Assembly: GCA_007375785.1 (NCBI GenBank)
Contig: VMEY01000003.1
Location: forward strand, 1-27,888
Reading direction: 5' to 3'
DNA length: 27,888 bases
Source: Parcubacteria group bacterium Athens0416_74
GTDB taxonomy: Bacteria; Patescibacteriota; Minisyncoccia; Phycocordibacterales; UBA2100
Under the pieces are notes generated by a model. That model worked only from the letters and a program-made list of their open reading frames with translations. It did not search any database and had not been told where the DNA came from. Of this stretch, positions 1 through 8,137 are shown in pieces. The first letter of the stretch is position 1. Each line of letters opens with the position of its first letter. A program made the position numbers and the translations under genes.

Positions 1-1549
1 CTATCTTCTCCAGTTCCAAGTCCAATGACCTGACCAAGAATGGATTGTTTGTCAGCGGAGTTTCGTATAGTGCGTGCGGCAAGAAAAGAAGAGCGAGCAC
101 TTCAGCCGGGAAGAAGTAGCGATAAAAACCTCGACTCGCGAGATACATAAGCAAGTTCATTACCGAGAAGACCGCTGCGAACAGCTCAGCGTCTGAGATT
201 TTGATACTTCCCCTTAGGCGCAGGAGCAATGAGCCCCACCACACCGCGAGCAGTCCGAAGAAGTATATTGGTTGAAGTTGGGAAATGAACTGCGAAGCGT
301 TCTCGAGTATGCGCGTAGAAAGTGCCACGTTGTTGGTATTGGCCGCGAAGAGGATTTCCTTCAAGACTGCAATACTCGTTACATGCAGGAAAAACCAGAG
401 TACAAGCATCGCCGTTACTCCAAGACCAAAAGCAACCATATTCACAAAGGAGACTCTTCGGTACATCACAACATACATAACCAAAGTGGTTGGCAGAAGA
501 ATCAGAAGGTAAAGAGGCTTTGTAACCATTGAAAGACCGAGCAATGTTCCTGAGACGAGCCATGGCCGGAATTGTGTGGCGCGCTGCGCGTATGACAAGG
601 CGAGCAGCGACGCGACGAAAAACAGCAGTCCCGGTACTTCACCGAGGACGTTCTTTCCATGACCGTACAGTGGGGCGAATGTTACTAAAAGGAAAAGGGA
701 AAAAAGCGCCAAGGAATACTTCCTTTCTCTAGCGACGGACTGTATCAGGAAGTAGCCTGTCACACAGAGAAGTGCCATGAATGCGAACATAACGATGCGG
801 GCATTCAGAAGCGTCGTACCGAAGAGGGCAAAGGAGGCGGCGACCGGATAGAATACGGGGAAACTCGTCGTCATGAAGTTTGCAGAAGTAAATGTATCTG
901 GCGCTGTCTGGATACCGTAGATTCCGTACGCGGCGATATTAATGGATATTTGGTCGATAACCCCTTCGTCCATCCATGTCGGGGGGTTTTCTGAAAGTCT
1001 GAAAAGCGCGAGAAACGTAAACAGCAACACTGCGGCCAAGAGCATGGCGACCTGAAAATACGACATGCGCTCACGAGGAGTTGCCGCTGGCGCGATGCTG
1101 TCCGTGTGCGACTGAGAAAAAACAATGTGTTTGTAGCTGAAATAATTGATGACTGCAATGAAAAGCCCGCTTACGAGCTGTCCTAGAAGATAATGAGCAT
1201 GCATATACTCGACAAAGGCGTAGATAAGCATCGTGTTGATGCCAAGGGCAACGAGGATGACCGCAAGAAACTTCGTGGCTTGCACGTGCACTTTGTCGAG
1301 AGCAGTATCCCCAAACGTCCAGAGCTTCTGTAGAGAGAAGCTCACGAAAAAAGAGACGGCAAATGCAGCAATCGAAGAATAGATGTACCACACGCCGAAA
1401 AAGTGAGTGAGGACAAAAAGTGTGCCCAAATTGACCGCGGTCGCCGTGCCGCCCGATATGACAAAACGCGCAAGGCGCATGAAAGAGGGGTGGCTTGCCG
1501 TCAGGCCAGCGTAGAGCCTCAGGAGGTTATGGAGGGGGCGGAGCGTCAT
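1..1549 (-). CDS. GtrA domain fused to ArnT/PMT-type membrane glycosyltransferase (partial)
   Basis: The frame stays open from the ATG at 1549 to the left window edge, about 516 codons, so the C-terminus is missing. Residues about 25-145 look like a GtrA flippase-like domain: four hydrophobic segments starting with RLARFVISGGTATAVNLGT and ending near FSYKHIVF. A short linker follows, then a second polytopic region from about residue 165 with the luminal motif NPPTWMDEG, whose Asp-Glu resembles the acidic catalytic loop of GT-C (GT39/GT83) enzymes. GtrA proteins are thought to flip or help transfer polyprenyl-phosphate sugars, and GT-C enzymes use such donors, so the fusion would couple donor supply to transfer at the membrane. 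It is divergent from wzm. A TACTAT hexamer on the minus strand lies 8 nt before the start, suggesting a leaderless transcript. The family call is by motif and hydropathy; the sugar is unknown. Confidence 0.85.
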   Translation of the reverse strand, partial: MTLRPLHNLLRLYAGLTASHPSFMRLARFVISGGTATAVNLGTLFVLTHFFGVWYIYSSIAAFAVSFFVSFSLQKLWTFGDTALDKVHVQATKFLAVILVALGINTMLIYAFVEYMHAHYLLGQLVSGLFIAVINYFSYKHIVFSQSHTDSIAPAATPRERMSYFQVAMLLAAVLLFTFLALFRLSENPPTWMDEGVIDQISINIAAYGIYGIQTAPDTFTSANFMTTSFPVFYPVAASFALFGTTLLNARIVMFAFMALLCVTGYFLIQSVARERKYSLALFSLFLLVTFAPLYGHGKNVLGEVPGLLFFVASLLALSYAQRATQFRPWLVSGTLLGLSMVTKPLYLLILLPTTLVMYVVMYRRVSFVNMVAFGLGVTAMLVLWFFLHVTSIAVLKEILFAANTNNVALSTRILENASQFISQLQPIYFFGLLAVWWGSLLLRLRGSIKISDAELFAAVFSVMNLLMYLASRGFYRYFFPAEVLALLFLPHALYETPLTNNPFLVRSLDLELEKI

Positions 1550-1557
1550 GGGATTCG

Positions 1558-1563
1558 ATAGTA
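1558..1563 (-). promoter_or_regulatory. -10 element of the GtrA-glycosyltransferase gene
   Basis: TACTAT on the minus strand ends 8 nt before the ATG at 1549. There is no good -35 at 17 bp and no Shine-Dalgarno. The position fits a leaderless or near-leaderless mRNA. Confidence 0.45.
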
Positions 1564-1592
1564 CGCGGGCAGTGTAGCATGCGTGCTGAACC

Positions 1593-1621
1593 TCGACGCA
1601 TTCCTCAAAGAGTGCTCTAAT
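1593..1621 (+). promoter_or_regulatory. candidate promoter of wzm-wzt
   Basis: TCGACG (1593-1598), a 17-bp spacer and TCTAAT (1616-1621) preceded by TGC form an extended -10 promoter. Transcription would begin near 1628, only a few bases before the in-frame ATG at 1632. If this promoter is the one used, the upstream ATG at 1620 cannot be the start. Confidence 0.4.
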
Positions 1622-2447
1622 GGCAGGCATTATGGTCCTCGTCATACGACCGAAGCGCACGTTTTCGTGGGCGGATCTCAAAGAGCTCTGGCAGAATCAG
1701 GAGCTTCTGTATTTCTTTACGTGGCGCGACCTCAAGATTCGCTACAAGCAAACACTTGTCGGCATCGCGTGGGCGGTATTCCAGCCTCTCACCACGATGG
1801 CCATCTTCACTATTCTCTTTGGTATGTTTGCAAAGATACCGTCGGATAACATTCCGTATCCTATCTTCGTGTTTGCCGGGCTTCTTTTTTGGCAGCTATT
1901 CTCCGCTTCACTAGCGCAGACAAGCAATAGTCTCGTCGCAAACCAAAATCTACTCACCAAGGTGTATTTCCCGCGCCTGCTCCTTCCTGTGTCTTCCATC
2001 TTTTCCAACCTCGTCGATTTCGCTATCGCATCGGTGATTTTGGCAGTGCTCATGATCTGGTACGGTTTCATCCCCCAGCTCTGGGGGCTGCTCATCTTGC
2101 CGCTCTTGATTATTATCACAAGCATCTTTGCTGTTGGTCTCGGACTTTCGCTCGCAGCGCTTAACGTAAAGTACCGCGATGTGAAATACGCGCTCCCATT
2201 TTTTATTCAGATGCTTATGTTCGTGACACCGGTTATATATTCTCCGTCTATTTTCGGCACATATTCATGGATCTTGGCGATAAACCCGATGACAGGCGTC
2301 ATAAAGGCTGCCCGCGCAGCGCTTTTTGGACTCCAACCAATCAATTGGGGGCTCCTCGGTTTGTCGGCGCTCGCTGCGTGCATCATTTTGGCGATAGGAA
2401 TCATATATTTTAAAAGGACAGAGCGATATTTTGCCGATCTGATATGA
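1620..2447 (+). CDS. wzm: ABC-2 type polysaccharide export permease (Wzm-like)
   Basis: Membrane subunit of an ABC exporter that moves a lipid-linked polysaccharide across the cytoplasmic membrane. The 275-residue protein has the Wzm/KpsM/TagG layout: a cytoplasmic N-terminus with KELW and FTWRDLKIRYKQT, then about six hydrophobic segments, ending with a charged FKRTERYFADLI tail (TER-FAD-I is typical of this family). It overlaps the ATPase gene by four bases (ATGA at 2444-2447), so the two are translationally coupled. Start is uncertain: ATG 1620 has a modest AAAGAG upstream, whereas ATG 1632 (residue 5) fits a near-leaderless start from the extended -10 at 1616. Either start leaves the domain intact. 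Confidence 0.93.
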   Translation: MAGIMVLVIRPKRTFSWADLKELWQNQELLYFFTWRDLKIRYKQTLVGIAWAVFQPLTTMAIFTILFGMFAKIPSDNIPYPIFVFAGLLFWQLFSASLAQTSNSLVANQNLLTKVYFPRLLLPVSSIFSNLVDFAIASVILAVLMIWYGFIPQLWGLLILPLLIIITSIFAVGLGLSLAALNVKYRDVKYALPFFIQMLMFVTPVIYSPSIFGTYSWILAINPMTGVIKAARAALFGLQPINWGLLGLSALAACIILAIGIIYFKRTERYFADLI

Positions 2448-3676
2448 ACACAAAGCCTATCATAGAGATTCGATCTATATCTAAGTCGTATCGTATTGGG
2501 GAGGCAAAGGATTATTACTCTACGCTCCGTGATTCGATGGGCACGCTATTTAGCAAGAAGGCTCGCCAAGACAGTAGCGTGTTCTGGGCGCTGAAGGATG
2601 TGTCTTTTTCTGTACAGGCGGGGGAAATAGTAGGTGTCATAGGGCGCAACGGTGCAGGAAAATCTACATTGTTAAAAATATTGAACCGGATTACAGAGCC
2701 GACGAGCGGAGAAGCCGTCATACGAGGGAAGATATCCTCACTTCTTGAAGTCGGCACAGGATTCCATCCTGAGCTTACTGGTCGGGAAAACATATATTTC
2801 GCAGGTGCCATACTCGGCATGAAGAGAAAAGAGATAGCGAGTAAATTTGATGAGATTGTGCAGTTCGCAGAAATGCAGCAGTTTCTCGATACCCCGGTCA
2901 AGCGATACTCATCGGGCATGCAAGTGCGCCTCGCCTTCTCGGTCGCCGTACATATGGAGCCTGACATACTCCTCATCGACGAGGTTCTCGCCGTGGGAGA
3001 CCTCGCTTTTCAGAGAAAATGTCTTTCGAAAATACACGAAACGGCACGTCGTGACGGGCGCACAATACTTTTCGTAAGTCATAACCTCGATGTCGTGCAA
3101 AGTCTGTGCGATAGATGCGTATTCTTAGAGTACGGTCAGGTCCAATCGGTAGGACCCACGGAAGACGTCATTCGCGCATATATGGCACGCATGAATTCTG
3201 CTGCCTCTGAGTCGCGCATAGATTTCCCAAGCGACGAAACGAAGATGTTTGAATTGAGCTCAGTCATGTTGCGTGATTCAGAGGGGGCCCCAGAGACAGT
3301 CATTGAAGCGGGCAAACCCTTTTCGATAGAAGTTGAGTACATCGTCCGTGGTACCGAGCCATCGGCTTTCTGGCTTGTCGCGCAGTGCATGAACGAGAAT
3401 GGGACCATGGTTTTCGGCTCTATCGACACAGACAATAACCCTACGCTTACGAAGAACAGAATGCCGGGCTCCTATCGAGCTATTTTCACCTTCCCAAACA
3501 GCGGTGACTTAGGCTTGAACGTGGGGGACTACACGCTCACGATTCGCATACATCAGGACCCTACCCGCGAGGCCATATTCTCTTTCCGAATCGAAGATGA
3601 TATAGACAAATACATTCATCGCGCGGGCGTAGTTTTCACGAGCGCGCAGTGGAGAGTCTCGAGATTGGGCGAGTAA
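2444..3676 (+). CDS. wzt: ABC transporter ATPase with C-terminal glycan-binding domain (Wzt-like)
   Basis: Drives export through the neighbouring permease. The 410 residues split into an N-terminal ATPase and a C-terminal extension. Seen motifs: Walker A GRNGAGKST at 67-75, signature YSSGM at 155-159, Walker B ILLIDE at 175-180, and the H-loop His213 in FVSHN. The stretch around 103-115 (VGTGFHPELTGREN) is typical of Wzt/TagH ATPases. Residues about 250-410 are a beta-rich domain like the C-terminal Wzt domain, which in O-antigen systems with a terminally modified (often methylated) chain recognises the non-reducing end cap. Its presence fits the several methyltransferases in this locus, and implies that the chain is completed before export. 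Confidence 0.93.
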   Translation: MNTKPIIEIRSISKSYRIGEAKDYYSTLRDSMGTLFSKKARQDSSVFWALKDVSFSVQAGEIVGVIGRNGAGKSTLLKILNRITEPTSGEAVIRGKISSLLEVGTGFHPELTGRENIYFAGAILGMKRKEIASKFDEIVQFAEMQQFLDTPVKRYSSGMQVRLAFSVAVHMEPDILLIDEVLAVGDLAFQRKCLSKIHETARRDGRTILFVSHNLDVVQSLCDRCVFLEYGQVQSVGPTEDVIRAYMARMNSAASESRIDFPSDETKMFELSSVMLRDSEGAPETVIEAGKPFSIEVEYIVRGTEPSAFWLVAQCMNENGTMVFGSIDTDNNPTLTKNRMPGSYRAIFTFPNSGDLGLNVGDYTLTIRIHQDPTREAIFSFRIEDDIDKYIHRAGVVFTSAQWRVSRLGE

Positions 3677-3697
3677 AAAGAGAGTCGCAAGACTTTG

Positions 3698-4279
3698 CTA
3701 CACCGATCCGCGCGTATGTACTATGATGTTGTGCGATAAAAGTGCCTCACAGAGTGCTTCTTTTTCGCGCTTGGGGTCCATGTCTTTTATAAAGTGGAAT
3801 TCGACGTATATTTCACGGACGCGTTGAAGAGCGCCCGCGTTCTTCAGGAGCGAATCGAGCATAGCGTATTCGCTGCCCTCGGCATCGATGTCGAGTACGA
3901 TATCGTCACCCTCGTTCGTCGAGCGGAGAATAAAGTCAGGGAGTGAAACCATGGACGCCACCACCTCGTATCCTTGCGAGATGTTCTTTACTTCGTGATC
4001 GGACGCCAACCAGGATTGGAAGGAGTCACCCTTATCGTCGTCTTTCTCGAAGAATGTCAGTGTCTCTGTTTTCCCACCCAATCCAAAGGGGCAGAGTTTT
4101 ATTGTGTACTTAGGGGACATTTCCCTGCACTTTGCGATGAGCTTTGCGTAGTGACGCGGTGATGGCTCGAACACCCACATTGTATGGTCACTGTAATCAT
4201 GCGGCAGAGTCGCGAGCCAGTCGAATGTCTGACCCACACACCCTGTGTCCGTGAAAAGAACGATACATTTCGTGTACAC
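3698..4279 (-). CDS. FkbM-like SAM-dependent methyltransferase
   Basis: Class I methyltransferase probably acting on a sugar hydroxyl of the exported glycan. Visible motifs: DTGCVGQT (SAM motif I), WVFEPSP with the acidic residue after strand beta2, and IVLDIDAEGSEYAMLDSLL, the Asp-x-Asp-x-Glu-Gly segment typical of the FkbM family (IDVEGxE). No good ATG lies where the family should begin. The best starts are GTG at 4279 or TTG slightly upstream; the ATG at 4414 would overlap the divergent glycosyltransferase by about 160 bp. With GTG 4279 the product is about 193 residues. It is convergent with wzt (21 bp apart) and head-to-head with the glycosyltransferase. The N-terminus is therefore tentative, the family call firm. 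Confidence 0.75.
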   Translation of the reverse strand: MYTKCIVLFTDTGCVGQTFDWLATLPHDYSDHTMWVFEPSPRHYAKLIAKCREMSPKYTIKLCPFGLGGKTETLTFFEKDDDKGDSFQSWLASDHEVKNISQGYEVVASMVSLPDFILRSTNEGDDIVLDIDAEGSEYAMLDSLLKNAGALQRVREIYVEFHFIKDMDPKREKEALCEALLSHNIIVHTRGSV

Positions 4280-5300
4280 AGTCCCGTTTGGAAGCAATGT
4301 CGTCCGACGAGGCCTCGACAAGGCGCTGAGGATTTCGCACGTGCCGCCGCTGCACCGCACTGGTCTTGATGCACTCATTCCATGGCAGCGGCCCATCCGC
4401 GCTCCGCACTCCATTTCGTACCATGTACTCCATGCACTTCAGAAGCACGGCAAGGTGCGCTTTTATAGTTTGTACGAAAAGGGGTGCATCCATCTTGCCG
4501 ATGAGGACATCTTCATCGGTCAACCAGTACCACACGGAGGATTTTCACTCAATGGGCGGCCGACGACTGATGAGGCGAATTCAGTCACGTCCGCGACCCT
4601 AAGGTACTACGAGGGAAGTAAACACTCGAAATTTCTAATTTTGCCGTTTGCGAATGATGAGGGCTATATCTCATGGGCCCGTTCAATTTCCACATATGCC
4701 GATGGGCTCATTTTAGTGGGCGGTGCCTTTTGGCGAAAGGACATGAACAACACCCCGCTAGGTAATCTCACCACTCGGCGAGTACTTGCATTAAACATGT
4801 GCGTCGACTCGCGCGAGTTTCCCTTGCTTCAATTTCTCTATGTCGGACATACGGGCTGGTATAAGAATGTTGCCGAGCTCGAGAGAGTGGCGGCTTCCAT
4901 GCCACATTTTGAGGGTGGTCATATCGGGTCGGGACATATTAAAGGATGGAAGAAAATAAGCGACTTCGCGAGCCTAAATCGCGCATTCATGGCAAAAGTG
5001 GCAGAGGAATATGACATCTTCGTAAACACGAGCTCCGCCGATCCCCAAGCAACGACAATCTTGGAGCATATGTGCTTTGGATTTCCTATCGCATGCACGC
5101 CGGAGTCCGGGTACACCTATGATTCCATAACCAGACTTTCCGTGAGTGATACCGAGTTTAATTGCAGGCAGTTGAGTACCCTACGAAATGTGGAGGAGAA
5201 CACACTGAGAGAGCTATCTAGCAGGAGTTACCAACATGTTGTACAATCTCACAACTGGAAATCATTTACCGACCAGACCTTGTCTTTCCTAGATTTATGA
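4251..5300 (+). CDS. GT-B fold glycosyltransferase (GT4-like)
   Basis: About 349 residues. The N-terminus KRTIHFVYTVPFG starts a Rossmann strand with a Gly-rich turn, followed by the segment APHSISYHVLHALQKH seen in several bacterial GT-B enzymes. The C-terminal half has the donor-site pattern SSADPQATTILEHMCFGFPI, the counterpart of the GT4 E-x7-E region. It would transfer a sugar from a nucleotide donor to the growing lipid-linked glycan on the cytoplasmic side. Start: no ATG is available; GTG 4251 gives a natural N-terminus, and GTG 4245 in the same frame is the alternative. The stop overlaps the next gene by four bases (5297-5300). Its 5' end overlaps the divergent methyltransferase on the other strand. 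Confidence 0.85.
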   Translation: MKRTIHFVYTVPFGSNVVRRGLDKALRISHVPPLHRTGLDALIPWQRPIRAPHSISYHVLHALQKHGKVRFYSLYEKGCIHLADEDIFIGQPVPHGGFSLNGRPTTDEANSVTSATLRYYEGSKHSKFLILPFANDEGYISWARSISTYADGLILVGGAFWRKDMNNTPLGNLTTRRVLALNMCVDSREFPLLQFLYVGHTGWYKNVAELERVAASMPHFEGGHIGSGHIKGWKKISDFASLNRAFMAKVAEEYDIFVNTSSADPQATTILEHMCFGFPIACTPESGYTYDSITRLSVSDTEFNCRQLSTLRNVEENTLRELSSRSYQHVVQSHNWKSFTDQTLSFLDL

Positions 5301-5908
5301 ACAAACCTGAACCGAAGCGGAACGTCGTAGAGCGATACGACATCACTCGCGAAGAATTCGAGCAATATGAACGACAGGTTTTGATCCAAGAACATCTCAA
5401 GCGTTATGGCTCGATAAGACGATTTTGTTACGGAGACGTACTCGATTTTGCCACAGGTTGTGGATATGGTGCCTATATGGTGGCAGGGAATCCTGATGTA
5501 CAAAGTGTCGTAGCCGTAGACAACAACGAAAGAGCCATAGCATGGGCAAAAGAACATTTTTCTCACCCCAAAATTGAATACAAAATCGCGGACGCCTTAA
5601 AGGTGGAGGGGCGATTCGATACACTCGTGTGCCTAGAGACAATAGAGCATATAAAAGAAACGAACGTTGTGCCGGATATCGTTAAGCGATGCGCAATCGA
5701 CAACATTATCGTGTCATTCCCCGATAAGAAGACTACCCACTACAATCCACATCATTTCCACGATTTTGTGAGACAGGACATCGTCGACTTGTTTCCTGAA
5801 CACGTCGTCTATCACACCATACGGTTTGCGGATAGCATGGCAGTTCTTTTGGCGCGCCTGGCGCCCGAAGCTCCCCATGATCTCTTCAGGAACGTCCGAG
5901 ATTTGTAG
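5297..5908 (+). CDS. class I SAM-dependent methyltransferase
   Basis: Small methyltransferase of 203 residues translated from an ATGA overlap with the glycosyltransferase. Motif I is VLDFATGCGYGAYMV (about residues 49-63), the acidic residue binding the ribose is in VVAVDNNERAI, and FDTLVCLETIEHI matches the post-motif strand of the Methyltransf_11/23 type. The C-terminal part is short and holds HYNPHHFHDF, a His-rich segment seen in methyltransferases of glycan loci. Coupling to the glycosyltransferase suggests that it caps or decorates the sugar just added. Substrate unknown. Confidence 0.85.
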   Translation: MNKPEPKRNVVERYDITREEFEQYERQVLIQEHLKRYGSIRRFCYGDVLDFATGCGYGAYMVAGNPDVQSVVAVDNNERAIAWAKEHFSHPKIEYKIADALKVEGRFDTLVCLETIEHIKETNVVPDIVKRCAIDNIIVSFPDKKTTHYNPHHFHDFVRQDIVDLFPEHVVYHTIRFADSMAVLLARLAPEAPHDLFRNVRDL

Positions 5909-5943
5909 ACTAGGCGGCGTTTTCCGCTCCAGTATGAATCAAC

Positions 5944-5975
5944 AACGAATGCCCTGGAATCCCAGGGCATTCGTT
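5944..5975. terminator. bidirectional terminator hairpin
   Basis: A perfect 14-bp stem (5944-5957 with 5962-5975) closes a 4-nt loop, midway between convergent genes ending at 5908 (plus) and 5994 (minus). The T run is only three bases on the plus side and interrupted on the minus side, so termination efficiency cannot be judged, but the position and stem length fit a shared terminator. Confidence 0.75.
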
Positions 5976-5993
5976 TGAAGCGACTAAGGAACA

Positions 5994-7169
5994 CTAAATT
6001 TCCTGCGCGCGCAGGTAGCTACCTGTCAGAACGGCAGTAGCCGACCCACTTGAAGTCACTTGTGCCCACTTAAGTTTGAAGTCGCCGGCAGCCGAAGTCA
6101 CGACTGTTCCCTTTACGTGGACCGAGGTGGGCGTGTTTGCGGGTAAAGAGATACGGGCGCTCTCTTCGCCGGAGTTAAGCACCATCTCGTTTACATCATT
6201 TGTATATCCGATACGGATTACAGAACCGGTTTGTCCCATGAACGCAATCTTGATATCGGGCGTGGCGCTCGTGGAGCTTGCAAAAATGACGCCGTCAATG
6301 ACGTAAGTCTTATTTGCGTCCAACGCGAGAGTAAGATTGTTATCATCTTGGACAATTGTCGAATTGGATACAAACTCGTCTGACGTCTTGCGGTTTGATA
6401 GATCTGCTGCGAATCCGCCGAATGGCCAATCGGTAGAAAACAACGCAGTTCCATTATTGGTCAATGTGTTCCCATTCACCGAAGTATCGGCGAGAGAGTT
6501 GTTCAACTTCCAATATCCAGCCAGTCCGGATTCATTACCGTTCAATTCGGTATCCATGTCATCACTGATTTGAGTCGCCGTGCGCACTATATTCCATACG
6601 CGCACATCGTCCACGAGCCCATCAGTGGATTGAGTCGGGTAAAACGCATCGTAGGATCCGATCATGAAAGGCGCGTTGCCGTTATGGATTGAAGATATAT
6701 TGCCTGTAGCCGTCCCTATGCTCGCTCCGTCCACGTAGAATGTTGCCACCGACGTCGCAGCCGTCCACGAGACCGCTATGTGGTGCCATGTACCGGTTCC
6801 GAGGGTGTATGGTCTGTACAAATTGTTGATTGTACTTCCCGTTCCGTTTGATGTGATGTTGAGTACTATATTACCGGTGCCATCGTACCCAAGTCTGTAC
6901 GACATATTATTACTTAGACCAAATTTCGAGACAAAGTACTCCTCGGTTGAAGTTTCGAGTTTCACCCAAGCTTCAATCGTAAGGTCACCCGTGATGTCGA
7001 GACCTGTCTGACTTGCGTCGGATATTGAGAGATACTGGCTGCTGCTACTCTCGAAGTCTATTGAATGCGTATTGTATGCAAGCGCAATCGGGCTCACCAG
7101 CAGAGATGCGATTAGTGCAACGGATAATAATAGTACTGACACAGATATTCCCAATAATCGATTTGTCAT
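5994..7169 (-). CDS. secreted LamG/concanavalin-like lectin-domain protein
   Basis: Exported protein of about 391 residues. An N-terminal signal sequence (basic NR, then a hydrophobic core, then SPIALA before YN) is followed by a LamG/ConA-like jelly-roll at about residues 35-240. Typical pieces are LTIEAWVKLET, WHHIAVSWTA, FYVDGASIG, DGLVDDVRVWN and AGYWKLN. Residues about 255-391 form a second beta-rich domain (NKTYVIDGVIFASS, FKLKWAQVTSSG) like C-terminal domains of other LamG surface proteins. No sortase motif or C-terminal anchor is visible. It may bind surface glycans or act as an adhesin; no catalytic residues can be assigned. Start: ATG 7169 has GATAAT ten bases upstream that overlaps the alternative ATG at 7181. 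Isolated by a terminator on its 3' side. Confidence 0.85.
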   Translation of the reverse strand: MTNRLLGISVSVLLLSVALIASLLVSPIALAYNTHSIDFESSSSQYLSISDASQTGLDITGDLTIEAWVKLETSTEEYFVSKFGLSNNMSYRLGYDGTGNIVLNITSNGTGSTINNLYRPYTLGTGTWHHIAVSWTAATSVATFYVDGASIGTATGNISSIHNGNAPFMIGSYDAFYPTQSTDGLVDDVRVWNIVRTATQISDDMDTELNGNESGLAGYWKLNNSLADTSVNGNTLTNNGTALFSTDWPFGGFAADLSNRKTSDEFVSNSTIVQDDNNLTLALDANKTYVIDGVIFASSTSATPDIKIAFMGQTGSVIRIGYTNDVNEMVLNSGEESARISLPANTPTSVHVKGTVVTSAAGDFKLKWAQVTSSGSATAVLTGSYLRAQEI

Positions 7170-7179
7170 ATGCTTAGAC

Positions 7180-7185
7180 ATTATC
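7180..7185 (-). promoter_or_regulatory. -10 element of the LamG gene
   Basis: GATAAT on the minus strand, one mismatch from consensus, lies 10 nt before ATG 7169 in AT-rich DNA and overlaps the ATG at 7181. This favours 7169 as the start, with a leader of only a few bases. No clear -35. Confidence 0.4.
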
Positions 7186-7338
7186 TAATTACTCGCTATT
7201 AATTACCTGTAGTCTAACAAATGCTTGCTCACACATTTTGGCGAGCATCTGACATCGGTCCTCCGTAGCAAAAGCATATTTCTACGGTTTCCCGATGCAA
7301 GATCACTTGAGGTGCTATCCGCCGGGAACGTGTCTAGT

Positions 7339-8085
7339 CTAACTTTGAGCAAGTCGATCCAGGATCCTTTTCCAAAGACTTGGTGTATTTATACCCAAGA
7401 TCGTCCAATTTTTCTTGAGCACAGGTAAATGCCAATCCGAGTTTTGTCTAGCATATCTATGAACGTATAGTTTCTGAGACGGATTCTCGTACGGAAGACA
7501 GTCGATGAGAAACATGAATGACGAATCAATGACGTGGATTTCTCTAGCGTTCTCGATGATCGAGCAGTAATCGAATATGTTCTCGGTTAGCATCGGATCC
7601 GGTTCCACGATAGGCAAGTCCGATGCAACCATCCGTCTCTTAATGAGGTATCGTCTTCCTGAATCCTCGTGAAGGAAGGCATAGGGAGTTTTTGGCGCAA
7701 TCCTCTCAAAGAGATACCGCTCCCGCACATGGTCTCGGACGACATGAAAACTCTCCCATTTTTTTTTAAAGTCGACTCCTGCAAGCGCATAAAATTCCTT
7801 CTCGAATCGCGTATGGGGATCGCGTTGCAATGCGTCATAGCCAATCTTTTTTATCTCCGCATAGTTGGCTCGATGCTGCTCAATGTAGGCAGGAATCAAC
7901 GGTGCATCCAATTTTATTATTTCAAGATTCGAAAGGTCGCGGTACATAAATTGCACGGAAGTGTACGTTCGAGGGGTAGCAAAAACAGAGACTCGGTCAT
8001 ACTTTCCGCAATATTCGCGCACGAAGCCATTGCACATTATCTGATCCCCGAGCCCGAGATGAGTGTAGAGTAATACGCTATACAT
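7339..8085 (-). CDS. heptosyltransferase-like (GT9-type) glycosyltransferase, tentative
   Basis: The 248-residue protein begins MYSVLLYTHLGLGDQIMCNGFVREYC, which recalls the Gly-Asp-x-(I/V)-x3-P/G N-terminal signature of GT9 heptosyltransferases and related GT-B enzymes. Near the C-terminus EIHVIDSSFMFLIDCLP resembles the donor-site segment where a Ser/Asp-Ser pair meets the nucleotide. It is shorter than true heptosyltransferases (about 320-350 residues), and the middle is not recognisable. Because ADP-heptose genes lie further along, a heptosyl transfer role is attractive but inferred. Divergent from the dehydrogenase operon; the two share a 52-bp intergenic region with a GTATAC palindrome at 8124-8129 that can serve as part of a -10 on either strand. 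Confidence 0.6.
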   Translation of the reverse strand: MYSVLLYTHLGLGDQIMCNGFVREYCGKYDRVSVFATPRTYTSVQFMYRDLSNLEIIKLDAPLIPAYIEQHRANYAEIKKIGYDALQRDPHTRFEKEFYALAGVDFKKKWESFHVVRDHVRERYLFERIAPKTPYAFLHEDSGRRYLIKRRMVASDLPIVEPDPMLTENIFDYCSIIENAREIHVIDSSFMFLIDCLPYENPSQKLYVHRYARQNSDWHLPVLKKNWTILGINTPSLWKRILDRLAQS

Positions 8086-8124
8086 TTTCCGGGTTTTGCG
8101 ATAGAGTTCGCCTTATTTCGTCAG

Positions 8125-8130
8125 TATACA
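8125..8130 (+). promoter_or_regulatory. -10 element of the dehydrogenase/E1 operon
   Basis: TATACA ends exactly 7 nt before ATG 8138. No Shine-Dalgarno is present and no -35 lies at 16-18 bp. Predicted leaderless start. Confidence 0.55.
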
Positions 8131-8137
8131 CCCTGTT

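Noticed and set aside
4280..4414. N-terminal extension of the FkbM-like methyltransferase to ATG 4414
   Set aside because: It would overlap the glycosyltransferase by about 160 bp and adds a Cys/Arg-rich segment unlike the family; the fold begins around the GTG at 4279.
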